Assembly: GCF_012933655.1 (NCBI RefSeq)
Contig: NZ_JABBJJ010000065.1
Location: 1 to 43,909 of the forward strand
Direction of reading: 5' to 3'
DNA length: 43,909 bases
Origin: Pyxidicoccus fallax
GTDB lineage: Bacteria; Myxococcota; Myxococcia; Myxococcales; Myxococcaceae
Numbering within the stretch: the first letter of the stretch is position 1; every line of letters begins with the position of its first letter. The translations under genes and the position numbers were made by a program. Shown piece by piece: positions 15,144 through 23,491 of the stretch. The notes beneath the pieces are model-generated. The model saw only the letters and a program-made list of their open reading frames with translations, had not been told where the DNA came from and made no database searches.

Positions 15144-16862
15144 ATGGCCCGCACGCTCGCCGATGTCTCCACCGCCGCCATCCGGGACCGGAGTGGCGGC
15201 CCCACGGGGCCACGCTCCGTCCCGGCCCTGACCGTCATCTCCCATCCCCTGCCCCGGCGCGTCGGCGAGCGGTTGCTGCTCGACGCCGTCAGCGCCGGCA
15301 GGGAGGTGGCCCTGTCCCGCAACGGCCCCGACTTCACGCGCCCCGGCTCCGCGTTGGGGGAGCCGCTGTCGGACCCCTTCATCAGCCGCAAGCCGCTGCT
15401 CCTCGCTCCGGGCACGCTGCCCGGCCACGTGCGGCTGACCAACAGCGACGGCGGCACGCAGGTGGGCATCGCCGGCACGCTCATGCAGGGCACGTGGGAG
15501 CTGTCCTCCGAGGAGCTGACCGCCGGAGTCCCGCTGGAGCTGGGCGGGCGCGTGGTGGTGCTGCTGCACCTCGCGGAGACCGGCGGCGAGGCGCCTGTGG
15601 CCGACACGCTCGGCATGGTGGGCGAGAGCACGGGCGTGCTGCGCCTGCGCCGGCACATCGAGCGCGTGGCGGACCTGGACGTGCCGGTGCTCATCCGAGG
15701 CGAGACGGGCACGGGCAAGGAGCGCGTCGCCCAGGCCATCCACCAGCGCAGCCGGCGCCGCGACGGGAAGTTCATCAGCGTCAACCTGGGCGCCATCCCC
15801 AAGGAACTGGCCGCCGCCGAGCTGTTCGGCACGCACAAGGGCGCGTTCACCGGCGCAACGCAGAGCCGTGAGGGCTTCTTCCGCGCGGCGCACGGCGGCA
15901 CCCTCTTCCTCGACGAGGTGGGCGAGGCGCCTCCGGAAGTACAGGTGATGCTGCTGCGCGTGCTGGAGACGGGCGAGCTGTACCCCGTCGGCGGCAGCAC
16001 CCCCGTCACCGTGGACGTGCGCCTGCTCGCGGCCACCGACGCGAACCTGGAGGAGCAGATTCGCGACGGCCGCTTCAAGGCCCCGCTGATGCACCGGCTC
16101 GCGGGCTACGACATCCACGTGCCTCCGCTGCGTGAGCGGCGCGAGGACCTCGGCCGCCTGTTCTTCCACTTCGCCCGCGAGGAGCTGGCCTCGATTGGCG
16201 AGGCGCACCGGCTCGACAACGATGATGCGTACGCGGAGCCGTGGCTGCCCGCGTCGCTCGCCGTGCGCCTGGTGCGCTTCTCGTGGCCGGGCAACATCCG
16301 CCAGCTGCGCAACCTCGCGCGGCAGCTCGTCATCGGCAGCCGGGGCCAGCCGAGGTTGCTCGCGGACCCGAGGCTGGAGCAGGAGCTGGCCGCCGCGGCG
16401 GGGAAGGCTCCAGCCAACGCCGCCAGCGCCCCTTCCCCTGGGAACACTTCGGCCAGCGAGGGCACCGCCATCACGTCCTCACCAGCGACGGGACCCGCAA
16501 GCGCCACCGTCGTGGCCTCAGCCGTGCCTGCCTCCCCGGCGCCACTGGAAGCGAAGGCGCCACGCCGGAAGGCATCGCAGCTGACGGAGCAGGAGCTGCT
16601 CGCCGCGCTGCGGGAGAACGACTGGGACCTCAAGGCCACGGCGGAGGCGCTCGGCATCGCGCGGCCGTCGCTCTACGACCTCATCGACAAGAGCCCCCAC
16701 ATCCGCACCGCGGGCGACCTGAGCGCGGAGGAAATCACCCGCTGCTTCCACGCGTGCGCGGGGGACCTGGACGCCATGGTGCGCACGCTGGAGGTGTCTC
16801 GGCGCGCCCTGGGCCGGCGGCTGAAGGAGCTGGGCCTGGAGCCTCGAAACACCCCGGCCTGA
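15144..16862 (+). CDS. FHA-domain sigma-54-dependent activator (bEBP)
   Basis: A 572-residue enhancer-binding protein. Residues about 45-145 read as an FHA phosphothreonine-binding domain (GREVALSRNGPDF, then FISRKPLLL and VRLTNSDGGTQV). This suggests input from Ser/Thr kinases rather than a His-Asp phosphorelay. The AAA+ domain spans about 155-390, with Walker A GETGTGK (186-192), the sigma-54-contacting GAFTGA loop (233-238) and Walker B TLFLDE (253-258). A Pro/Ala/Ser linker leads to a Fis-like helix-turn-helix (about 485-510, LKATAEALGIARPSLYDLI). A second, similar helical unit follows (about 530-565, VRTLEVSRRALGRRLKELGL), which is unusual. AGAGGA sits 4 nt before the ATG. Flanking genes on both sides have sigma-54 promoters and are its likely targets. 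Confidence 0.9.
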   Translation: MARTLADVSTAAIRDRSGGPTGPRSVPALTVISHPLPRRVGERLLLDAVSAGREVALSRNGPDFTRPGSALGEPLSDPFISRKPLLLAPGTLPGHVRLTNSDGGTQVGIAGTLMQGTWELSSEELTAGVPLELGGRVVVLLHLAETGGEAPVADTLGMVGESTGVLRLRRHIERVADLDVPVLIRGETGTGKERVAQAIHQRSRRRDGKFISVNLGAIPKELAAAELFGTHKGAFTGATQSREGFFRAAHGGTLFLDEVGEAPPEVQVMLLRVLETGELYPVGGSTPVTVDVRLLAATDANLEEQIRDGRFKAPLMHRLAGYDIHVPPLRERREDLGRLFFHFAREELASIGEAHRLDNDDAYAEPWLPASLAVRLVRFSWPGNIRQLRNLARQLVIGSRGQPRLLADPRLEQELAAAAGKAPANAASAPSPGNTSASEGTAITSSPATGPASATVVASAVPASPAPLEAKAPRRKASQLTEQELLAALRENDWDLKATAEALGIARPSLYDLIDKSPHIRTAGDLSAEEITRCFHACAGDLDAMVRTLEVSRRALGRRLKELGLEPRNTPA

Positions 16863-16879
16863 GAGGAAGTCGCCACGGC

Positions 16880-16895
16880 TGGCACACGACATGCT
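16880..16895 (+). promoter_or_regulatory. Sigma-54 promoter (-24/-12) for the small lipoprotein gene
   Basis: TGGCACACGACATGCT has GG (16881-16882) and GC (16893-16894) exactly 10 bases apart, a full TGGCAC -24 box and TGCT in the -12 box. It starts 17 bases after the activator's stop. Transcription would begin near 16906, about 30 bases before the ATG at 16937. Confidence 0.7.
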
Positions 16896-16936
16896 CTGTA
16901 GGCTGGCTCGAGTTCTCGAACGGGAGGGAGCCGCAC

Positions 16937-17422
16937 ATGCACAAGGGATTCATCGTCGGAGCCATCATTGCCGGAGTCTGGGGCGTCGCCTGCGCGACCC
17001 GCTCCAAGGGAGCGGAGGCCGGTGAGCCGGCGGCCGTGACGGAGTCGACTGGGAGCTGCGCGGACAACATCGACCTCGAAGTGGACCCGAAGGAGGGCGG
17101 AGGCAAGACGTTCAACAACAAGACGGGGACGTGGAGGCTGTGCAGTGGCGGCAACCTCACCGTGACCAACACGCTGCCGAAGACCGCGTGCCTCGACATC
17201 CTGAACCGCGCGGACGGAGGCACGTACACCACGGCCACCCTGGACGCGGATGGTGGAAGCTGGGATGCGTCCGTGACGGGGAAGAACGACTTCGAGCTCG
17301 GCGTCTGCAATCCGCAGGACGGGGGCCCCTGCTCGAATGGTTGCCCCAACATGCTGAGCGCCAGTGGCTCTGGAATCGACGACACCATCAAGGGCAACCT
17401 GGACATCGTCGTCACGGAGTAG
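16937..17422 (+). CDS. Small Cys-containing lipoprotein under sigma-54 control
   Basis: A 161-residue lipoprotein of no recognised family. The start has GGGAGGGAG 6 nt upstream. A short signal ends at a lipobox-like GVAC (Cys18). The mature part is a predicted beta protein with several cysteines (SCADNIDL, RLCSGGNL, TACLDIL, GVCNPQDG and CSNGCPN) that could form disulfides, and strands such as WRLCSGGNLTVTNTLPKTACLDILNR. It ends with DTIKGNLDIVVTE. The pattern suggests a small extracytoplasmic, disulfide-stabilised domain. It is the first gene after the sigma-54 activator and has its own promoter. Its 3' end overlaps the convergent kinase gene by 11 bases. Confidence 0.75.
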   Translation: MHKGFIVGAIIAGVWGVACATRSKGAEAGEPAAVTESTGSCADNIDLEVDPKEGGGKTFNNKTGTWRLCSGGNLTVTNTLPKTACLDILNRADGGTYTTATLDADGGSWDASVTGKNDFELGVCNPQDGGPCSNGCPNMLSASGSGIDDTIKGNLDIVVTE

Positions 17423-20400
17423 CGCGCCCCAGGCGCTCCCGCTCGCGCGCCAGCAGCAGACCGGCACGCACGGCCCTCGCTTCGGCCCACGAGGCGCGGG
17501 CCGCCAATGCCGCCTCCGCGAGCGCCTGTCCCCGCTCCAGCACCGGCGCGGCGTCCAGCCCCGCCCGCCGCCGCGACTCGCCCCATGTCAGGCAGAAGCG
17601 GGCGAAGGCCACGCGGTGCTCGGGGCTGGCGGGCTCCAGGTCCACCGCCTTCTGGAAGGACGCCGCGGCGGTCTCGAAGTCCGCGTCGCGCGGCGGTCCA
17701 CTCCGGGCCCGCCAGCGCGCCTCGACGGCCTGGGTCTCCCCCAGCAGCAGCCATGCCTGGGCCAGCCCTGGATTGAGCGTGAGCGCGCGGCGCAGCTCCC
17801 GGTTGGCCTGTTCGAGGCTTCGTCCCGGGTCACGTCCCTGCTCCAGCGCGAAGGCGGCCTCCACCTGGTGCACCGCGCCGAGCCAGGTCCACGGCTGCGG
17901 CACGTCCGGCAGCAGCTCCACCGCGCGCCGGAGCACCGCCTCCGCCGAGCGCACCGCGGGCAGCGGCGACTGTCCGCGCGCCAGCAGCGTCGTCGCGTGC
18001 CACGCGTGCACCTCGCCCGCGTTGTTGTGCGCGAAGCCCTGCGAGGGAGCCACGGCGATGGCGCCGTCGAAGGCGTCGAGGGCCTGACGCACCAGCGGCT
18101 CCGGCGCCTCACCCCGGTCGTACGCCTCCCTCGCCTGCTCGAGGAGGATGGTGCCCACGCCGTTGTGCAGCGGCGGCAGCTTCGGGTTGATGGAGACGCC
18201 CCGGCGGTAGGCTTCGAGCGCCTTCGCCAACTCCGGCCGCGCATCCGCCCCCGAGCTCCGCAGGCGCCGGGCGCGTGTCTCGTGCACCTCTCCCGCGTAG
18301 AACCAGGAGGCGACGAGCCCCGGGTTGAGCTCGCACGCGCGCGCCATGGCCTCCGTCGCGAGCTTCAGGTCTCCCTCCGCGTCCGGCGCGCGCGGGTGCG
18401 AGGCGCGCGACACGTACGCCTTTCCCAGGTTGGTCCAGCCCTCGGCGCGGCGCTCTTCCCGGAGGACGGCGGCCTGGAAGGCCTCCACGCTCCGCGTGCG
18501 GTAGGGCAGCGCGTCGCCGCCGACACCTTCCTCGACGTCGGCCCATACGCGGAAGACGAGGCCCATGTTGATGTGGAACTCGAAGTCGCGGCGCTCGGCG
18601 GGGATGCGCTCGAAGATGGCGGCGGCCTCACGTAGCAGCTCGCGTACATCCTGGCCCTTCTCCTGCCGATAGCGGGCGCGCTGCCACATGGCCACCGCCA
18701 GCTCCGTCAGGGCGCGCTCGTCCGAAGGCCCGAGCGCCACGGACTCACGCGCCGAGGTCAGGGCCTTCTCCAGCAGCGGCTCCACGTCTTCACCGTGACG
18801 CGCGCGGTACTCGGCGAGCCGGCGGTGGAATGACGCCTCCAGGATGAGGCTCGGCTGGTCATCGCGCGCCGCCGTGAGGGCCCGCTCCAGCGCCTTCACG
18901 CCGCGCTCGTACGAGGGCAGCACGTCCCCCCGCCCGTACATCTCCATGACGAGCGACTCATATTCGAGCCGCGCCAGCGCGCGGTGCACCGCCGGCACGC
19001 TGCGGCCGATGTCGGCGGCCTCGGCATGGGCGCGGCGGCCGGCATCGAGGTCGGCGCGAGCGCCCTCCAGGTCTCCCGAGTTCCACCGCCGGACGGCACG
19101 GGCCAGATGGATGTCCCCGCGCAGCAGGGGCGCCTCGTGGAACCAGGGCAGCCGGGCGCCGAGCGCGTCCAGCTTCGCGAGCGCGTCATCGGGCCGGTCC
19201 TCATGGAAGGCGAGCAGCGCCGCCACGTACTCCGGGGCGGGCACCTCCGCGCCCTCGCCGCGGCGGAGGAAGTCCAGCGCGGGCGCGCGGTAGCGGGCCT
19301 CCACCTCGCGCAGCCGGGCCTCGCGTGCCGTGGCGTCGCGCAGCCGCTCCGCCTCCAGGCGCTGCTCCTGGTAGAGGTGGCCCAGCACGAGGCCCAGCGC
19401 GTACGCCACGCGAGGCTCCTGGTCACCCCGCTGCCACGCGGTCTCCAGGTGCTCCCGGGCGCGCGCCTCGTCGCCCAGCGCGAGGAAGCCGCGCCCCAGC
19501 GCGTAGTGTCCGGGTCCCTCGGCCATGGGCCCCGCGTCGCGCAAGGTGGACTCGAGGTCGCGCATCCGCGCACGGAGGGCCTCCTGGTCCGCGCGTGTGT
19601 CGTGCAGGGGCGCGGTGCCGGAGTAGCGGGCCTGGGCCTCGATGCGCTCCACGCTCTCGGTGAAGCGGCGGGCCAGCGCCTCGCGCTGTGCGACCTCACG
19701 GCGGGCGAGGACGGCCTGCCCCATGGCGAAGGACACCGCGAGCAGCGCGACGGACGCGGCGGCCACCGCGCGCCGGTGCTTGCGCAGCCACTTGCGCGCG
19801 CGGTAGCCGGGTCCGGTGCGCGCCAGGACGGGCCCGCCGTCGAGGAAGCGGCCAAGGTCCTCCGCCAATGCGCGCGCGGAGCCGTAGCGCGCGGAGCGGT
19901 CCTTCTCCAGGCACTTGAGGGTGATGGCCTCCAGGTCCACGGGGATGTCGCGGTCCAGGTCGCGCGGCGGGCGGGGCTCCACGGAGGCGATGCGGCTGAG
20001 CACCTCCAATCCGTTGTCACCGGGGATGGGCGGTTGTCCGGTGAGCAGGGCGTACAGGGTGGCGCCCAGGCTGTAGACATCCGCGCGGCGGTCCAGGCGG
20101 GCCACCTCGCCGCGCGCCTGCTCGGGGGACATGTAGTGCGGCGTGCCAAGCACCGTGCCGGTGGCGGTGGCGCCGTCCTTCCAATCCCGGGCGAGGCCGA
20201 AGTCCATGACGTAGGGCCGGAGGCCCCCATCGCCGGTGCGCTCCACCAGCACGTTGGAGGGCTTGATGTCACGATGGACGAGCCCCGCGCGGTGGGCGGC
20301 GTGGACACCCTCGGCCGCCTCGCGCAGCAGCATGACCTTCTGCTCGACGGTGAGCGCGTCCACGAGCGCGTTGAGTGGCTGGCCATCCACGTACTGCATG

Positions 20401-21116
20401 GCGATGAAGACGCGGCCCTGCACCTCGCCGACTTCGTAGACCTTGCAGACGCGCTCGTGGTCGACGCGGGCCTGGGCGCGGGCCTCGGAGACGAAGCGGC
20501 GGGCGAGCTCGGCGTCATCGTCACGTACGAACTTGAGGGCCACGTGGCGGCGCAGCCGGGGGTCCCACGCGAGGAACACGCGGCCCATGCCGCCCTGCCC
20601 GAGGAAGCGCACGGGCTGGTAGCGCTCCCAACCGGGCACGGGGAACGCGGGCGTGTCGGAGGTCGGCTCGGCGTCACGCTCCCTGCCCGTCCCCGGAGCG
20701 GGAGGAGCAACGGCGCCCGGCTGGAGCGTCTCGTCCGAGGGGAGCGCCGCGACGCCCGGTGCCTGGACCCGGGCCTTTCCCTGCGTCCGCGTGTCATCCG
20801 AGCGCGCTCGCTCCGGGCCCGTGCCATGGCCTTCGTGCTGAACAGCCAGGCCATCCGTGCTCCGCGCGGCGCGCTCCGGACTACCGGGCGTGAGCGTGGC
20901 GTCCGCGACCGACGCGGAGACCTCGGGCGCCCCGGCCCCGATGTCACGACGCAGTGAAGCGAGGGAGTCCTCGGAGAGCCGGCCCCGCTCGAGCAGCAAC
21001 TCCAGCGGGCCACGTCCCAGGCGTGTCGCCTCCTCGCGGAGGGCCTCCGCCTCCTCGCGGGACAGCAGCCCCTCCGCCAGCGCATGGCGCAGCTCGGCCT
21101 CGTATCGCTCGCTCAT
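17412..21116 (-). CDS. Receptor-type Ser/Thr protein kinase with C-terminal TPR-like sensor
   Basis: A 1234-residue Hanks-type kinase. A helical N-terminal segment (1-60) and a disordered linker precede the kinase domain (about 164-430). Key residues are visible: the glycine loop GQGGMGRV (173-180), Lys195 in VALKFV, HRDIKPSN (281-288), DFG (305-307) and GTPHYMSPEQA. A basic stretch and one membrane helix follow (about 450-468). Residues about 480-1234 form a long helical repeat region with TPR-like units (for example ALGRGFLALGDEARAREHLETAW, AWLLLGETQAVEARW). The region lies outside the membrane if the kinase is cytoplasmic. TPR sensors of this type occur in many myxobacterial kinases. GGAG lies 10 nt before the start. 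Its proximity to an FHA-type activator makes that protein a plausible phospho-partner (inference). Confidence 0.9.
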   Translation of the reverse strand: MSERYEAELRHALAEGLLSREEAEALREEATRLGRGPLELLLERGRLSEDSLASLRRDIGAGAPEVSASVADATLTPGSPERAARSTDGLAVQHEGHGTGPERARSDDTRTQGKARVQAPGVAALPSDETLQPGAVAPPAPGTGRERDAEPTSDTPAFPVPGWERYQPVRFLGQGGMGRVFLAWDPRLRRHVALKFVRDDDAELARRFVSEARAQARVDHERVCKVYEVGEVQGRVFIAMQYVDGQPLNALVDALTVEQKVMLLREAAEGVHAAHRAGLVHRDIKPSNVLVERTGDGGLRPYVMDFGLARDWKDGATATGTVLGTPHYMSPEQARGEVARLDRRADVYSLGATLYALLTGQPPIPGDNGLEVLSRIASVEPRPPRDLDRDIPVDLEAITLKCLEKDRSARYGSARALAEDLGRFLDGGPVLARTGPGYRARKWLRKHRRAVAAASVALLAVSFAMGQAVLARREVAQREALARRFTESVERIEAQARYSGTAPLHDTRADQEALRARMRDLESTLRDAGPMAEGPGHYALGRGFLALGDEARAREHLETAWQRGDQEPRVAYALGLVLGHLYQEQRLEAERLRDATAREARLREVEARYRAPALDFLRRGEGAEVPAPEYVAALLAFHEDRPDDALAKLDALGARLPWFHEAPLLRGDIHLARAVRRWNSGDLEGARADLDAGRRAHAEAADIGRSVPAVHRALARLEYESLVMEMYGRGDVLPSYERGVKALERALTAARDDQPSLILEASFHRRLAEYRARHGEDVEPLLEKALTSARESVALGPSDERALTELAVAMWQRARYRQEKGQDVRELLREAAAIFERIPAERRDFEFHINMGLVFRVWADVEEGVGGDALPYRTRSVEAFQAAVLREERRAEGWTNLGKAYVSRASHPRAPDAEGDLKLATEAMARACELNPGLVASWFYAGEVHETRARRLRSSGADARPELAKALEAYRRGVSINPKLPPLHNGVGTILLEQAREAYDRGEAPEPLVRQALDAFDGAIAVAPSQGFAHNNAGEVHAWHATTLLARGQSPLPAVRSAEAVLRRAVELLPDVPQPWTWLGAVHQVEAAFALEQGRDPGRSLEQANRELRRALTLNPGLAQAWLLLGETQAVEARWRARSGPPRDADFETAAASFQKAVDLEPASPEHRVAFARFCLTWGESRRRAGLDAAPVLERGQALAEAALAARASWAEARAVRAGLLLARERERLGRATP

Positions 21117-21208
21117 GGAAGGGTGCTCCGTCAGCGGCTGGCACGTCGTGGAATGGCGCCTTCAGCCGTGAGCGTACCGAAGCGCCCCTGCCCCGTCGAA
21201 GGCCCCCC

Positions 21209-22162
21209 TCACACCGGAATGTCCACCCAGGGCCGGATGGGTGAATGGGTGTTCCGGAACGCCTCGATGCGCTCGGACACCTCCCACGAGGTCTGCGTGT
21301 CGCGCAGCTGCTCCAGGTAGAGGCACCGCCGGGCCAGCGCCGTGAGGTCGAAGGCCCAGTACATGCTCATCAGCGGGTTGATCCACAGCTTGCTGCCCTC
21401 GGTGCGCACGGTGCGGTGCACGTTGCCGTACTCACCCTCGATGGCCGTCACCACCGACAGCGACACGATGCTGGGCGCGCGAGGCATCCGCTCGCACACG
21501 TACTCCACCGCCTCGCGGTACAGCGCCACCTCCGGCATGGGGGGCAGCAGCGCGGTGACGCCCAGGTACGCGCCCTGCTTGCTGAGCGCCGCCACGGACT
21601 CCAGGAAGTGCGCGTGGCAGACGCCATGGTGGAAGTCCACGCCGAAGCCCAGGCACACCACCAGCTTGTCCCGCAGGGGCAGCGAGTCCACCACCGCCAG
21701 GCTGGTGATGTCCTCCTCCGGAGTGCCCAGCCCCACCTCGTCGCCGCGCATCAGGATGTCCGTGCCCCCATCCACCAGCACCACGGTGTCGAAGCCCAGC
21801 TTCTCCCGCAGCGCCTCGTACGCCGCGCGCAGCGGCGCCACGCCCGTGCGCACGAAGCAGTAGATGGGCACGTGCTCGCCCCGGTCCTGGAACCAGCGCG
21901 ACAGCAGGCCCTCCGGGAAGTAGTGGACCGGCCCCGGCGTCTGGCCATCCACCTCCATGAGCCCGGGGGCCAGCAGGCGTCCCTCCACCATCTCCAGGCG
22001 CGTGAAGCTCAGGTTGGCCAGCGACACCTTCTTGCCCAGCTCCCGCAGCCGGAAGAACAGCGGCAGCCCGCTGAACACATCGAAGCCCCCGCCCGCCCCC
22101 GCGATGAGCACGTGCTCCGCGTCCTTGAGCCTTTCGAACAACGGTGAAGTGAACAGGTCCAT
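21209..22162 (-). CDS. DUF1152 family protein
   Basis: A 317-residue cytoplasmic protein. The Rossmann-like N-terminus HVLIAGAGGGFDVFSGLPLFFRL (residues 17-39) and the motif VLVDGGTDILMRGDEVGLGTPEED (about 148-171) identify DUF1152. The glycine loop and acid cluster suggest binding of a nucleotide or phosphorylated ligand, but the family's reaction is not known to me. The protein also contains several histidines in GFGVDFHHGVCHAHFLE. It is divergent from the ornithine-cyclodeaminase-like gene, with only 63 bases between the starts, so the two are probably co-controlled. It lies 92 bases from the kinase gene start on the same strand. Confidence 0.85.
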   Translation of the reverse strand: MDLFTSPLFERLKDAEHVLIAGAGGGFDVFSGLPLFFRLRELGKKVSLANLSFTRLEMVEGRLLAPGLMEVDGQTPGPVHYFPEGLLSRWFQDRGEHVPIYCFVRTGVAPLRAAYEALREKLGFDTVVLVDGGTDILMRGDEVGLGTPEEDITSLAVVDSLPLRDKLVVCLGFGVDFHHGVCHAHFLESVAALSKQGAYLGVTALLPPMPEVALYREAVEYVCERMPRAPSIVSLSVVTAIEGEYGNVHRTVRTEGSKLWINPLMSMYWAFDLTALARRCLYLEQLRDTQTSWEVSERIEAFRNTHSPIRPWVDIPV

Positions 22163-22211
22163 CCCCGCGACATCCTTCCCAGCGCCAGCATTCCGTGCGC
22201 CCGCACGTTGC

Positions 22212-22217
22212 TATATA
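22212..22217 (+). promoter_or_regulatory. -10 box implying a leaderless transcript
   Basis: TATATA sits 8 bases before the ATG at 22226, in otherwise GC-rich sequence. If it is the -10, transcription begins at or within a base or two of the start codon. No Shine-Dalgarno exists upstream of this ATG. TTCCGT at 22191-22196 is a weak -35 candidate. Confidence 0.45.
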
Positions 22218-22225
22218 GCGCCGCC

Positions 22226-23185
22226 ATGCCCACCCTCATCCTCAGCGCGAAGGATTTGCGCTCCCTCTACACCGTCGAGATTGGCATCAACGCCGTCGAG
22301 CGTGCCTTCCGGGCCCACGGCCTCGGCGAGGCCCTGATGCCCCCGAAGGTGTACCTCTCCCTTCCCAAGTACGACGGCGACTTCCGCGCCATGCCGGCCT
22401 TCCTCGACGGGGCCGCGGGCGTGAAGTGGGTCAATGCCCATCCGCGCAACCCGGAGAAGCACGGCCTGCCCACCGTGCGCGCCCTCTACATCCTCAGTGA
22501 CCCGGACACCGCGTCCCCGCTCGCCATCCTCGACGGCACCCTGCTCACCGCGTGGCGCACCGGCTGCGCGGGCGGCGTCGCGTCCAAGTTCCTCGCGAAG
22601 AAGCAGCCGCGCACGCTCGGCCTCGTGGGCTGCGGCGTCCAGGCCCGCGTCTTCATCGACGCGCACCGCGCCATCTACGGCGAGCTGGAGCTGCTGCTCG
22701 CGGACTCCTCCGAGGCCGCCGCCAAGGCGCTCCAGGCGGAGAAGGGTGGCCGCGTGGTGAGCCTGCAGGAGGCCTGCGGCGCCGACATCGTCTGCACCTC
22801 CACGCCCGTGCGCTCGCCCATCGTGAAGCGCGAGTGGATCCGCCCCGGCACGCACATCAACGCCATGGGCGCCGACGCCCCCGGCAAGCAGGAGCTGGAC
22901 GCGCGCATCCTCCTCGACGGCCGCGTCTTCATCGACGACACCGAGCAGGCCACCCACTCCGGCGAGGTCAACGTGCCGCTGCACGACGGCCTCATGAAGG
23001 AGGAGCAGATCGCCGGCACCCTGGGCGAGGTCATCGCCGGCAAGAAGGCCGGGCGCTCCGGGGACGAAATCACCATCTTCGACTCCACCGGCCTCGCGCT
23101 GCAGGACGTCGCCCTGGCCCGCGCCCTCTACGACGTGGCCCTCTCCCGCGGCGTCGGCCAGTCGCTCGACATCGTCGGGGGCTGA
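22226..23185 (+). CDS. Ornithine cyclodeaminase / mu-crystallin family dehydrogenase
   Basis: A 319-residue NAD(P)-dependent enzyme of the OCD/mu-crystallin/archaeal alanine dehydrogenase family. The N-terminal substrate part includes PPKVYLSLPKYDGDFRAMPAFL and the conserved VKWVNAHPRNPEKHGLPTV. The Rossmann domain has TLGLVGCGVQARVFIDAH (about 132-149) as its dinucleotide loop, and later ADIVCTSTPVRSPIV and GTHINAMGADAPGKQELD (about 212-229) carry the family motif. Members include ornithine cyclodeaminase, alanine or lysine dehydrogenases and Δ1-piperideine reductases; the exact substrate is not predictable. The ATG at 22226 is preferred over an in-frame ATG at 22208 that precedes the -10-like TATATA. 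Confidence 0.88.
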   Translation: MPTLILSAKDLRSLYTVEIGINAVERAFRAHGLGEALMPPKVYLSLPKYDGDFRAMPAFLDGAAGVKWVNAHPRNPEKHGLPTVRALYILSDPDTASPLAILDGTLLTAWRTGCAGGVASKFLAKKQPRTLGLVGCGVQARVFIDAHRAIYGELELLLADSSEAAAKALQAEKGGRVVSLQEACGADIVCTSTPVRSPIVKREWIRPGTHINAMGADAPGKQELDARILLDGRVFIDDTEQATHSGEVNVPLHDGLMKEEQIAGTLGEVIAGKKAGRSGDEITIFDSTGLALQDVALARALYDVALSRGVGQSLDIVGG

Positions 23186-23241
23186 TTCCCTGCCCGCCCC
23201 CCAGGCGACACAATGCCTGTCACTGACGCGTAACGGAAAAC

Positions 23242-23263
23242 CGAGGGTTGTCTTCAACCCTCG
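23242..23263. terminator. Perfect 9-bp stem with tetraloop
   Basis: CGAGGGTTG / CAACCCTCG with loop TCTT, 56 bases after the OCD-family stop, in the 306-base gap 23186-23491. A run of four A lies just upstream, so on the minus strand it would end in a short U-run. It most likely ends the OCD transcript. The rest of the gap holds a small inverted repeat (TGGACG/CGTCCA at 23296-23312) and presumably the promoter of the toroid gene. Confidence 0.5.
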
Positions 23264-23491
23264 AGCAGACAGGGAAGTGTCCGAACCTCGGCTACTGGAC
23301 GCTTCCCGTCCAACGGCAGTATTCCGGCATTCACCGCGCTGTCTGGGGGGATTTCCTTTCATTCGCAGGACGTCCGCGCCGTGCGGGGCCAGGAGGCTTG
23401 CGCACGCGAGGGCCGTCGTGCGTCTCGAGGGCGCCCCGGTGGACCGCGCGCGGTGCCAATCCCTGGCACCTGCCGTCGTCCCTGGAGCGTC

